From NCBI GenBank assembly GCA_910584965.1, contig CAJUDZ010000029.1:1-38600 (forward strand): a stretch of DNA of 38,600 nucleotides, read 5' to 3'. The notes under the pieces are model-generated. The model was not told where the DNA came from. It made no database searches and saw nothing but the letters and a program-made list of their open reading frames with translations. Of this stretch, positions 30,118-37,195 are shown piece after piece. Position 1 is the stretch's first letter. Every line of letters begins with the position of its first letter. This DNA comes from an uncultured Lachnospiraceae bacterium. GTDB taxonomy: Bacteria; Bacillota; Clostridia; Lachnospirales; Lachnospiraceae. The position numbers and the translations under genes were made by a program.

Positions 30118-30450
30118 TCAGGAATTTTCGTCCAGATAGCCAAACATGAGTTTTACCATATTGATAGCTAAGGCTTTTTGTTCCTCTGTCCTGCCGTTCA
30201 TCAGTTGACACCATAGCCGATATTGACCGTCACTGTCAGAAACGACGGAATCAGACAACAGATAATCTATGGTAACGCCCAGACGGTTAGCAACTGCTGC
30301 CAGATTTTCTAATGTTAAGCTGCGTTCCCCACGCTCAATCTGCCCGATATAGGCGGTTGAAAGGTTTACATCTTCTGCCAGTCTTTCCTGTGTCAGATTC
30401 AGCTTTAGCCGTTCCTCACGAATACGCTTTCCTAATGCCTGTTGCTCCAT
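30118..30450 (-). CDS. XRE family transcriptional regulator
   Basis: The start at 30450 lies nine bases after GGAGGG; a TTG five codons earlier is unlikely. The 110 residues begin with a Cro/C1 helix-turn-helix (ALGKRIREERLKLNLTQERLAEDVNLSTAYIGQIERGERSLTLENLAAVANRLGV split over residues 5-58), and a C-terminal helical part (EEQKALAINMVKLMFGYL) that may dimerise. It is divergent from the Nmad3 gene, with about 150 bases between, so it probably controls that operon and itself. Confidence 0.88.
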   Translation of the reverse strand: MEQQALGKRIREERLKLNLTQERLAEDVNLSTAYIGQIERGERSLTLENLAAVANRLGVTIDYLLSDSVVSDSDGQYRLWCQLMNGRTEEQKALAINMVKLMFGYLDENS

Positions 30451-30545
30451 GCGTTTTCCCTCCAATGCAAATAGTATATGTAAATGATACTAATTGCTTA
30501 TGTCTTAGATAATCCGCACGTTGCGTTATTTGTATATGCTGTCAG

Positions 30546-30574
30546 TTGCTTTTTGTTGTGCTATATGCTAAGAT
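30546..30574 (+). promoter_or_regulatory. sigma-A promoter of the Nmad3 operon
   Basis: TTGCTT (30546-30551), 17-base spacer, TAAGAT (30569-30574), 25 bases before the Nmad3 start. It lies in the divergent region shared with the XRE gene. Confidence 0.55.
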
Positions 30575-30599
30575 GGTGCTTAGTAGGAGGCATGGCATT

Positions 30600-31412
30600 A
30601 TGAAAGTGATACTGAGCAGAAAAGGCATGGACAGTACATCGGGAGGTATGGCAAGCCCTATTTTGCCAGATGGTACGCTGTTATCTCTCCCAATCCCAGA
30701 TAACACGGTAGGAACGGCATACAAGGATTTATGTTACAAAGGGCAGAGTTTAGAGGAAATCATCAGTCAGCTATGCCCTAAATTTGATTTTGGCAAAAGC
30801 CAGACCTGTCATCTTGACCCCGACATATATGAGGATATAGAGGGCAGAACGGCAACAGATGAATGGAAACCAGCATTCGGACAACATGGCGTATCTGCCG
30901 TACATCTGGATAAATTGGGCGTAGGCGTGGGCGATATATTTTTATTCTACGGAATGTTTCAAAAAACAATGGTTCAACCTAATAAAACACTGTGTTTTGA
31001 CCGTAACGCTCCTATTGTCCATATCATCTACGGCTATATGAAAGTTGGAGAAGTATTGAGGGAGAAACAGGAAATAAAAAGCCGCTATTTCTGGCACCCT
31101 CACAGTATAAATTGTAACCGTCCGAATAACCGCTTATATTTGCCCGATACATACAGCACATTCCAGTATGACGATTCACTGATACTTACAAAGAGAGGGC
31201 AGGACAATCGGCGGCTATGGGCTTTGCCTGCGTTCTTTGGTGAGGACGGTATATCCATTTCATGGCAAGGCGATAACCGCCCTATACTAAAGGACGGTTA
31301 TGCAGAATTAAATTCTGCTTGCAGAGGACAGGAATTTGTTGTAACCGCTTCTACTCCCAAACAAGAACGGAATTTATGTGACTGGGTGGACAGATTGATA
31401 CAGAACCGTTAG
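30600..31412 (+). CDS. Nmad3 family putative nucleotide modification protein
   Basis: The ATG at 30600 follows AGGAGG by nine bases. The 270-residue protein opens MKVILSRKGMDSTSGG followed by SPILPDGTLLSLPIPD, and then HLDPDIYEDI, FGQHGVSAVHLDKLGVGVGDIFLFYG and RYFWHPHS, which is the pattern I know as Nmad3 (nucleotide modification associated domain 3). That domain was defined computationally in gene sets for DNA base hypermodification and virus-host conflict; no enzyme activity is assigned with certainty. No methyltransferase or hydroxylase partner is nearby, so what it modifies is open. It heads a + strand run of four further small genes and is divergent from an XRE regulator. Confidence 0.75.
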   Translation: MKVILSRKGMDSTSGGMASPILPDGTLLSLPIPDNTVGTAYKDLCYKGQSLEEIISQLCPKFDFGKSQTCHLDPDIYEDIEGRTATDEWKPAFGQHGVSAVHLDKLGVGVGDIFLFYGMFQKTMVQPNKTLCFDRNAPIVHIIYGYMKVGEVLREKQEIKSRYFWHPHSINCNRPNNRLYLPDTYSTFQYDDSLILTKRGQDNRRLWALPAFFGEDGISISWQGDNRPILKDGYAELNSACRGQEFVVTASTPKQERNLCDWVDRLIQNR

Positions 31413-31478
31413 ACATGAACACTATGTACGGATTCATTCTAAAAAGCATTTATTGACAAAGAAATGAGGGATAATGAC

Positions 31479-31661
31479 ATGGAGAGATTCGTTGAACCAA
31501 AAGAAAGATTGCCTTTCACCCAGAAATCGGCTAAAGAATTAGCCCTTGAAATGAATAAGGCTCTGGAATATGTAACGGAAATGACCGAGGAAGAATTGCT
31601 TGAAGATGATGCCGAGGGTGGGTATTTTGACGATTTAGCGTATTATGAGGAAGATGATTAA
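31479..31661 (+). CDS. small acidic protein of unknown function
   Basis: ATG 31479 has GAGGGA ten bases ahead (31464 is an in-frame alternative). The 60 residues include ERLPFTQKSAKELALEMNKA and an acidic end (TEEELLEDDAEGGYFDDLAYYEEDD read in two parts), net strongly negative. Small acidic proteins on mobile elements can mimic DNA, but nothing here proves it. It is 14 bases before the next gene in the Nmad3 run. Confidence 0.6.
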   Translation: MERFVEPKERLPFTQKSAKELALEMNKALEYVTEMTEEELLEDDAEGGYFDDLAYYEEDD

Positions 31662-31675
31662 ATCGGGGGATAGCT

Positions 31676-31942
31676 ATGGAAATAACGATTGAACAGGTAA
31701 AAGAATTTGCGTGGCAACAGTTGGACGCTATGTGGCATGACAATTCTGGAACGGCTACGATTAGCATGGTGAGATTTGATTACAAAGGTTATTGTATCGT
31801 CAATCCGTGGATGGACGAAAAGACGGAGAAAGCCGTAGACCCTTATCGGTATTATGGGAAACAGAGAACGGAGCGGTTTGTCAAAGAAGTTATTAGAACC
31901 ATTCAGCATAACAGGGAAATTGCAAAACAACACAGGAGATAA
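31676..31942 (+). CDS. hypothetical protein, 88 residues
   Basis: The ATG follows GGGGGATAGCT. I do not recognise the family. The protein is soluble, with an N-terminal helix (MEITIEQVKEFAWQQLDAMW), a middle beta part (TATISMVRFDYKGYCIVNPW) and a basic C-terminal helix (RFVKEVIRTIQHNREIAKQH). It lies 14 bases after the acidic protein and four bases before the lipoprotein gene, so it is part of the same operon. Confidence 0.65.
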   Translation: MEITIEQVKEFAWQQLDAMWHDNSGTATISMVRFDYKGYCIVNPWMDEKTEKAVDPYRYYGKQRTERFVKEVIRTIQHNREIAKQHRR

Positions 31943-31946
31943 GAGA

Positions 31947-32789
31947 ATGAAACATAGATTTATTGCTGTAGCCTTATTTATTACAACGCTTCTCTCAGGT
32001 TGTGGGAATACTCAGACAACAGAGGTAACGACACCCATAGAGGAAAATGTTTCCAGTTCTATAAATAAGGTAGACCCAGACACAGCTACATCTTTAGCTG
32101 TATCCTATTATGAAACCGTTTACGGCGGTAAGGGTATAGAATTTACTTATTTGGAGCCAACCGTGGAAAAGCTATCTAAAAACGAGTATCGTATCAGTTT
32201 TTATGTGGACGCATATTGTGCCTTGCCTGCTTCACCTAAGAATAATGAGACAAGATATGTAGAGTGTGTCGCTACTACAGAAAACATTATGTTGGGTTGG
32301 ACTTATGAATCAAGTATGTATTTATTTGAGGATTTAACAGGCAGACCTGTAATTTATAAAACTCAAATCAATTGGGACGGTACTTATATCAGTGATGTTG
32401 AAACACAGGAAGAACAACCAAAACCTACACAAGAGCCAGAATTGCCTAATGAAACAGCTATAGAGGAACAGGCTGATGATTTCTATAGGGACGGTGAATA
32501 TACCACCTATGGCAGATACCAATGTTTTGAAACAGACACATTTGTAAATGTAGAAACGCAGAATGGTTCACTGGTACTGTACTTTGAGCCAGAAGCAGAA
32601 ACCTTTGTCCTTGACAGAAACGGAGCAGACACAGGCTGGGAGTTTATCAACTGGGAATTTGAGGACAGAGTATATACATCTGCCATTATTCAAGATAATG
32701 AACTAATCATCACTTCTACAGAATCTTGGAGATATGACGGCACTTACATTCAACTGCCCGATATAGGTACTGACGGAGAGGGGGAATGA
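31947..32789 (+). CDS. lipoprotein of unknown function
   Basis: ATG 31947 is preceded by AGGAGATAAG; the longer frame from 31854 overlaps the previous gene. The 280-residue product has a signal peptide with lipobox LLSGC (Cys17), so it should be lipid-anchored on the outer face of the membrane. After a Thr/Ser-rich linker come two beta-rich parts: one around YYETVYGGKGIEFTYLEPT and one after a Pro/Glu linker (YTTYGRYQCFETDTFVN, SLVLYFEPEAETFVL). No enzyme motif is visible. Its stop overlaps the next start (ATGA), so translation is coupled. Confidence 0.8.
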   Translation: MKHRFIAVALFITTLLSGCGNTQTTEVTTPIEENVSSSINKVDPDTATSLAVSYYETVYGGKGIEFTYLEPTVEKLSKNEYRISFYVDAYCALPASPKNNETRYVECVATTENIMLGWTYESSMYLFEDLTGRPVIYKTQINWDGTYISDVETQEEQPKPTQEPELPNETAIEEQADDFYRDGEYTTYGRYQCFETDTFVNVETQNGSLVLYFEPEAETFVLDRNGADTGWEFINWEFEDRVYTSAIIQDNELIITSTESWRYDGTYIQLPDIGTDGEGE

Positions 32790-33073
32790 AAATGGCTATT
32801 CATCTGGAATCGGTCAATCATTTTAATTATATGGACGGAAACGGACGGATTTTCTGTAAGCGACAGGATAAAGTGCGGAAAGTAGCTCCAGAATATAAAG
32901 GTTGTAATGACTGCCCTTATCTTTTCGGCTCTTTACAGGGAATGGGCGTAGAATGTATGTGGGAGGATATAGTACCGCCCCCTGCTCCCTGTGGATATTA
33001 TGTACATGACCCCAAAGAAGAGTTTGCACGGGTATCCAGTTTGATTGACGAGGGGATTTTGAAAAAGAGATAA
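32786..33073 (+). CDS. cysteine-rich small protein, probably zinc-binding
   Basis: The 95-residue ORF overlaps the lipoprotein stop by four bases; ATG 32792 is a close alternative. Five cysteines appear in the order FCKR, CNDC, ECMW and PCGYY, spaced as in a small metal-binding knuckle. The end is a helix (EEFARVSSLIDEGILKK). I do not recognise the family. A strong terminator follows, so this is the last gene of the Nmad3 operon. Confidence 0.65.
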   Translation: MKMAIHLESVNHFNYMDGNGRIFCKRQDKVRKVAPEYKGCNDCPYLFGSLQGMGVECMWEDIVPPPAPCGYYVHDPKEEFARVSSLIDEGILKKR

Positions 33074-33077
33074 TATA

Positions 33078-33112
33078 ATAGCCCTAGAAACTGTAATGGC
33101 TTCTAGGGCTAT
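33078..33112 (+). terminator. bidirectional terminator between convergent units
   Basis: Arms ATAGCCCTAGAA (33078-33089) and TTCTAGGGCTAT (33101-33112) pair perfectly. It separates the Nmad3 operon from the leftward gene ending at 33120. Confidence 0.75.
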
Positions 33113-33119
33113 GCTTTAT

Positions 33120-33692
33120 TTACAGAATTTCTGATTTGGCAATATCAAAATTTACAAGAGCATTGGAAACACGAATATACCGCTTGTCAAAGTCTTCAAT
33201 CATGTAGAACTCCTTTGATGAATCATTCATATAAGGTTTCAGCACTCCCAACTGGAACAATTCTGAATAATATGCAAGCTCACTTGGTGGGAATAAGAAA
33301 GTTCCAACAGGAGGAAGAGATTCTACGGGAGGTTTAAAAATCTGCATGTAAAAATATTCACAGTCCAGTAAATAATCCGTATCCTCTACATAACCAATTC
33401 TAACGCCGTCACATTTTCTTCTGATTTCACAGAACAAGCTTACATTCTGTTCAGGGCTTGAAAGCAGAGATAGATATTTACATTTTTTGAGTGTAGACCT
33501 GACTGCACCCAGAAATTGTTGCGCCTTCTGCCCCTGAGCCGCTTGTTTCTTTAAGATATCCGATATACATTTAGCTTCCAGCAATAAGTTGCCCCCTTCA
33601 CGGTATCCTTCAAAAATCACTTCCGCACCCGTGTTTACATCCATACATGAGCCGCTAAACTTAATCTTATTTTCAACCTTTTCTTGACACAT
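33120..33692 (-). CDS. hypothetical protein, 190 residues
   Basis: The start has AAGGAGGG upstream and lies inside the end of the excisionase-like gene (20-base overlap), so the two are translated together. The protein is soluble. It has a beta-rich N-terminal part (FSGSCMDVNTGAEVIFEGYREG), a helical middle (ISDILKKQAAQGQKAQQFLG) and a C-terminal part with YVEDTDYLLDCEYFYMQIF and FPPSELAYYSELFQLGVLKP. I do not recognise it. Coupling to an HTH protein suggests a role in element regulation or excision. Confidence 0.7.
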   Translation of the reverse strand: MCQEKVENKIKFSGSCMDVNTGAEVIFEGYREGGNLLLEAKCISDILKKQAAQGQKAQQFLGAVRSTLKKCKYLSLLSSPEQNVSLFCEIRRKCDGVRIGYVEDTDYLLDCEYFYMQIFKPPVESLPPVGTFLFPPSELAYYSELFQLGVLKPYMNDSSKEFYMIEDFDKRYIRVSNALVNFDIAKSEIL

Positions 33693-33903
33693 AAATTGCC
33701 CTCCTTTTGATTTTTCGTTTGTCTTGATTCAGCCACTCAAAAAACTTGTCTTTTGGCACAACCATACGTTTGTTGAGATAAATCGTAGGGAAATCACTGG
33801 AATTCATAAGTTCATATGTTTTCCCTTTAGAAATCCCCAAAACCGACTGAACGTGCTTTGCCTGCATAATGATTGGTAAATCTTCTTCGGAACAGTAGTT
33901 CAT
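33673..33903 (-). CDS. excisionase-like helix-turn-helix protein
   Basis: ATG 33903 is preceded by GAGAGGAG; a GTG one codon before is possible. The 76-residue product has the MerR/AlpA-like winged helix of excisionases: AKHVQSVLGISKGKTYELMN (HTH), then FPTIYLNKRMVVPKDKFFEWL (wing and terminal helix). Such proteins bend DNA at the attachment sites and steer the integrase to excision, or act as regulators. It is divergent from the XRE-integrase unit and has a near-perfect promoter, which would link its expression to control by that XRE protein. Confidence 0.75.
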   Translation of the reverse strand: MNYCSEEDLPIIMQAKHVQSVLGISKGKTYELMNSSDFPTIYLNKRMVVPKDKFFEWLNQDKRKIKRRAIYVSRKG

Positions 33904-33962
33904 CACATCGTTCTCCTCTCTTTATTATTTCCTATTCTTGTCTGAATCGTGTTTCTGTTGAC

Positions 33963-33991
33963 AGTATAACACATGAGCCGCTACCTGTCAA
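33963..33991 (-). promoter_or_regulatory. sigma-A promoter of the excisionase-like operon, inside an inverted repeat
   Basis: On the minus strand: perfect TTGACA (33991-33986), 17-base spacer, TATACT (33968-33963). The boxes lie within TTGACAG (33958-33964) and CTGTCAA (33985-33991), a 7-bp inverted repeat with a 20-base gap, a candidate operator. Confidence 0.8.
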
Positions 33992-34035
33992 TGGACTTTT
34001 TATTTTTTCTTAATCAGGAAATAATCTTTAGACTA

Positions 34036-34064
34036 TTTACTTTTTGAATAAAAAGGAGTATAAT
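34036..34064 (+). promoter_or_regulatory. sigma-A promoter of the XRE-integrase operon
   Basis: TTTACT (34036-34041), 17-base spacer, perfect TATAAT (34059-34064), 33 bases before the XRE start. Confidence 0.75.
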
Positions 34065-34096
34065 AGCAATATCATCGGAAAGGAGATACAAATAAC

Positions 34097-34825
34097 ATGG
34101 GAAAAACTTCTAAAGAAGATTTAGCAAGCATAGTAGGACAACGGTTAAAAGAACTCCGCAAGGCAAAAACAGATTTAGGGCAAAAAGATGTTGCTGACGA
34201 AATCGGTATTACCAAACAGGCTTTAAGCAGTTACGAAAGCGGCAGGCATCTTCCCGACCAGACTATCCTCATTGACCTTGCAAAATATTACGGATGCACC
34301 GCTGATTACCTTTACGGACTGACAGAAAAAATGAATCCATCATCTACGGACTATTCCAAGCGAGATAGCGTAAATCGCTTACTTCATTCTTTGGATATGG
34401 TTGCAGAAGATGAAGGAGACTTTTTAGCTGATTCCATAGCAAATACCATAAATTCATTGTCTCTTAACAACGGAAATCCCCAACGGCGAAATCTTATTGA
34501 GTGCATGGGACAGTTGTTCTATTCATTTGCAGAATATATTGAAATGTCAACGTCATATGGAAAGTATTTATCTGAAAAAGTGAGCACAAATGGTTTAACC
34601 GCAGATGATATAGCTGTGAAACTGGCGCACATCAGCGGCTTTGATGATATATACAGTATAATAGATGACATTAGACGGGCTGGTATTTCATCTGTTCTTA
34701 CCTTTTCTGTAAATGCTAAAAAAGCCTTGCGTATCAGGGCAGGACAACGTACAGGCTCTAAAAAATCATTAAAGATGACAGAATTTGAGGAACAGTTTAA
34801 AGAAATGCTTGATAAGGAGGATTGA
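34097..34825 (+). CDS. XRE family regulator in front of the integrase
   Basis: AAAGGAGAT precedes the ATG. The 242-residue protein has an N-terminal Cro/C1 HTH (residues about 12-70: GQRLKELRKAKTDLGQKDVADEIGITKQALSSYESGRHLPDQTILIDLAKYYG, in several helices) and a long helical C-terminal part of unknown fold that probably senses a signal or dimerises. Its stop is five bases before the integrase start and both share one promoter. It most likely controls integrase and, from the divergent promoter, the excisionase-like operon. Confidence 0.88.
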   Translation: MGKTSKEDLASIVGQRLKELRKAKTDLGQKDVADEIGITKQALSSYESGRHLPDQTILIDLAKYYGCTADYLYGLTEKMNPSSTDYSKRDSVNRLLHSLDMVAEDEGDFLADSIANTINSLSLNNGNPQRRNLIECMGQLFYSFAEYIEMSTSYGKYLSEKVSTNGLTADDIAVKLAHISGFDDIYSIIDDIRRAGISSVLTFSVNAKKALRIRAGQRTGSKKSLKMTEFEEQFKEMLDKED

Positions 34826-34830
34826 TTCAT

Positions 34831-35988
34831 ATGGCAAAACGGGGACAAAATGAAGGCTCTATCCGCAAACGCAAAGATGGCACATGGGAAGCCCGTGTAA
34901 CGATTGGCATTTCAGCGGACGGAAAGCAACAGCGTAAATCCCTGTATGGAAAGACCCGACAGGAAGTATCCGCCAAAATGACCGACTTGCTGAATAATCT
35001 GCAAAAAGGCATTATCACCAATCCTACAGAAATGACCCTTGCCGAATGGCTTGACTATTATATGTCCGAATACAAAAAGCGGTATGTAAAGCCTACTACC
35101 TATATCAATTATACGGTAAAGGTAAAAAACCACATCAAACCAGCTATCGGTCACTATAAGCTAAAGGCACTCCGACAGGACATCATTCAGAAATTTGTCA
35201 ACAGCCTGTCCGATAAGGGGTTAGCGCCATCTACGGTAATAGATGTTTACAAGCTGTTAAGCAACGCCTTAGAAACGGCGGTAGATGACGGCTTGATTGT
35301 CCGTAACACCGCTAACAGGGTAAAACTTCCCAAAACAACAAAGCCGCAAATCAATGTTTTAACACAGGAACAGCAAAACGCATTTGTGGAACAGGCGAAA
35401 GTGACCTATATGGGAGTTGTCTATATTTTCGACCTCTGCACAGGTATGCGGCTTGGGGAATTATTAGGGCTGAAATGGCAGGACATAGACTTTGAGCAGA
35501 ACCAGTTGCACATCAGGAGAATCCTCCGCAAGGTGAAAGACCCTGACAATGCAGACGAACATTGGCACTTAGAATTTGGCACACCGAAAACCCTGTCCAG
35601 TGAGCGAACAATCCCTCTCAATGATACGGCTATCAAAGTACTTGCTGATGTCTGGGAGCAACAGGAGAAAAATAAGGAAAAAGCCAGTAGCGCATACGAG
35701 GACAATGACCTTGTTTTCTGTACCCAGTTAGGCAGACCTCTTGACCCGAACAATATACGGCGCACCTGTTATTCTATCTGTGAGAAAATCGGTGTCAGTG
35801 ACATCCACCCTCATTGCCTGCGTCATACTTTCACGACCAGAGGGGCAGAAAATAATGTGGACGTGCGTGTTATGCAGAAATTCTTAGGTCATGCGACCAT
35901 AAAGGAAACAGCCGATACCTATACGCACGTATTGGACGATTTGAAACAGGATGAAATCCGAAAACTGGATAGCGCAGTAAACTATTGA
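34831..35988 (+). CDS. int: tyrosine-type site-specific integrase
   Basis: ATG 34831 follows AAGGAGG by about ten bases, giving 385 residues; a TTG at 34822 is too close to the ribosome binding site. The N-terminal arm-binding domain (GSIRKRKDGTWEARVTIG) is followed by a SAM-like core-binding domain (about 65-165) and the catalytic domain. All catalytic residues are visible: Arg207 (TGMRLGE), Lys in FGTPKT, His328 and Arg331 (HCLRHTF), His354 (LGHATI) and nucleophile Tyr364 (DTYTHV). It is of the Tn916/phage Int type and should cut and rejoin the element ends. It lies at the right end next to the GGTAGGGGT repeats. Confidence 0.95.
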   Translation: MAKRGQNEGSIRKRKDGTWEARVTIGISADGKQQRKSLYGKTRQEVSAKMTDLLNNLQKGIITNPTEMTLAEWLDYYMSEYKKRYVKPTTYINYTVKVKNHIKPAIGHYKLKALRQDIIQKFVNSLSDKGLAPSTVIDVYKLLSNALETAVDDGLIVRNTANRVKLPKTTKPQINVLTQEQQNAFVEQAKVTYMGVVYIFDLCTGMRLGELLGLKWQDIDFEQNQLHIRRILRKVKDPDNADEHWHLEFGTPKTLSSERTIPLNDTAIKVLADVWEQQEKNKEKASSAYEDNDLVFCTQLGRPLDPNNIRRTCYSICEKIGVSDIHPHCLRHTFTTRGAENNVDVRVMQKFLGHATIKETADTYTHVLDDLKQDEIRKLDSAVNY

Positions 35989-36000
35989 GCAAAAATATCG

Positions 36001-36020
36001 GGTAGGGGTAAGGTAGGGGT
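36001..36020 (+). repeat. right pair of integrase arm-type repeats (candidate)
   Basis: GGTAGGGGT at 36001-36009 and 36012-36020, direct and 11 bases apart, 13 bases after the integrase stop. They correspond to the pair at 28191-28213. A small hairpin (GGAG-CT-ACCGC / GCGGT-AA-CTCC) lies just after them. Confidence 0.5.
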
Positions 36021-36134
36021 TAAACGCCAAAAGGAGCTACCGCCCGCAAGCGGTAACTCCCAGAGTTTACAACATTTTCCCGACAGGAAATTGTATCAGA
36101 CGTTAAATCGGAATAAAAGAATGTGCAAGTAGCT

Positions 36135-36791
36135 TTAAATATGCCGCTTGTGGGGTTTATCAAAAATATTATTTCCATCATCGTCAAGCATATCTTTTTG
36201 GATCATATAATGAGTTATATCGTCAAATTCCATTTGTAATTTAAAATCTATATATTTCCTTATATCGTCCAGTAAATCAAAAAAATGTTTAGATGAAATT
36301 CTTATAACTCTGCCGTCTGGATGCTTTAATGCAAAAACGGTTTGTTCATCTTCGAGATATAACTTTCGTTCTATCAATTTATTTAATTCATTTTCTGGCG
36401 TATCTTCAATTTCGGTAGAATATATGGTAATGACTTTATATGGTTTGGCATTTTCTGTATATTCGTCCTGATAAAAGCTATAACCTTTGCAGTCGAGAAT
36501 TTGACACAAACAATCGGTAATTTGTCCGTGTTTTTTCATAAATGTTAGGCTCTCTTCAAAACTGGTTTTATAATCATCTTCACATAACAGATATTCCATT
36601 CTCACATCCAGTACCTTTGATAAAGTTCGTGCGGCATCCGTTGTTAATTTGCATTTTCCCCTTACCATATTGGAAATATATTGTTCTGTAAAGTGTGCGG
36701 CGGCGGCAACGTCCTTTTGCTTCATATTCTTTTCTTCAATGCACTTTCTTAATCTTTCACCACAAATTATGTTTAATTCTTCCTGCTTCAT
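36135..36791 (-). CDS. XRE/CI-like repressor of the second element
   Basis: GGGAGAATAAAGGGC precedes the start. The 218 residues open with a Cro/C1 HTH (GERLRKCIEEKNMKQKDVAAAAHFTEQYISNMVRGKCKLTTDAARTLSKVLDV, in several helices, residues 10-63) and continue into an acidic C-terminal domain with a beta-rich middle (YKVITIYSTEIEDTPENEL, FALKHPDGRVIRISS). There is no LexA-type Ser-Lys protease motif that I can see, so control by RecA cleavage is unlikely. It is divergent from the small HTH gene and primase, the usual early-region switch of phages and satellite elements. Confidence 0.85.
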   Translation of the reverse strand: MKQEELNIICGERLRKCIEEKNMKQKDVAAAAHFTEQYISNMVRGKCKLTTDAARTLSKVLDVRMEYLLCEDDYKTSFEESLTFMKKHGQITDCLCQILDCKGYSFYQDEYTENAKPYKVITIYSTEIEDTPENELNKLIERKLYLEDEQTVFALKHPDGRVIRISSKHFFDLLDDIRKYIDFKLQMEFDDITHYMIQKDMLDDDGNNIFDKPHKRHI

Positions 36792-36932
36792 GCCCTTTAT
36801 TCTCCCTTAAAATGAATGTAAAATTTCTTAATCAGTTGTTTTACTATTCTTAATGTTTGGTTTAATATTATATTAGCACCAACGAGGACAAAAGGCAACA
36901 TAAACATAAAAATTTTATAGGAGTGTGACAAA

Positions 36933-37145
36933 ATGAGAAAAACAAACGCAGAGAGTTTTGACGTTGCAGTTTTAGAAAAGCGTATAGCGGTATCTGACAA
37001 GGAACTTGCTTTCATGCTTGGTGTCGGTCTGCCAACGGCAAGGAAGATAGCGGAGGATGCAAGCGCAGTATGCCGGATAGGAAACCGCAAAGTAAATAAA
37101 GTTGATAAGATTCGGCGGTACATGGATGCGATAGCAGGAGAATAA
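36933..37145 (+). CDS. small HTH protein, excisionase- or Cro-like
   Basis: ATAGGAGTGTG lies before the ATG. The 70-residue product has KRIAVSDKELAFMLGVGLPTARKIAED, a helix-turn-helix starting with an upstream helix, followed by a basic wing (AVCRIGNRKVNKVDKIRRYM). Proteins like this sit at the head of the primase operon in many Firmicutes integrated elements. It begins 141 bases from the divergent repressor start and is followed by the primase gene after 50 bases, so all three fit one early operon under the repressor. Confidence 0.7.
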   Translation: MRKTNAESFDVAVLEKRIAVSDKELAFMLGVGLPTARKIAEDASAVCRIGNRKVNKVDKIRRYMDAIAGE

Positions 37146-37195
37146 GGCATCATGGAAAGCATTATGAAATCTATTGACGGAACGGGGGCGAAACA

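Larger units (their letters stand above)
28191..36020. mobile_element. integrated element with Rep, Nmad3 and tyrosine integrase
   Basis: The limits are the paired GGTAGGGGT-type repeats on both sides (28191-28213 and 36001-36020); exact crossover points are not identified. Inside are a rolling-circle Rep, a small unknown protein, XRE (-), Nmad3 plus four small genes (+), two leftward genes with an excisionase-like HTH, XRE and the integrase at the right end. There is no recognisable relaxase or conjugation gene, so movement would depend on Rep acting as the nicking enzyme and on a helper. Base composition is lower in GC than the core genes to the left. It may be called an integrative mobilisable element, or an integrated rolling-circle plasmid. 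Confidence 0.65.
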
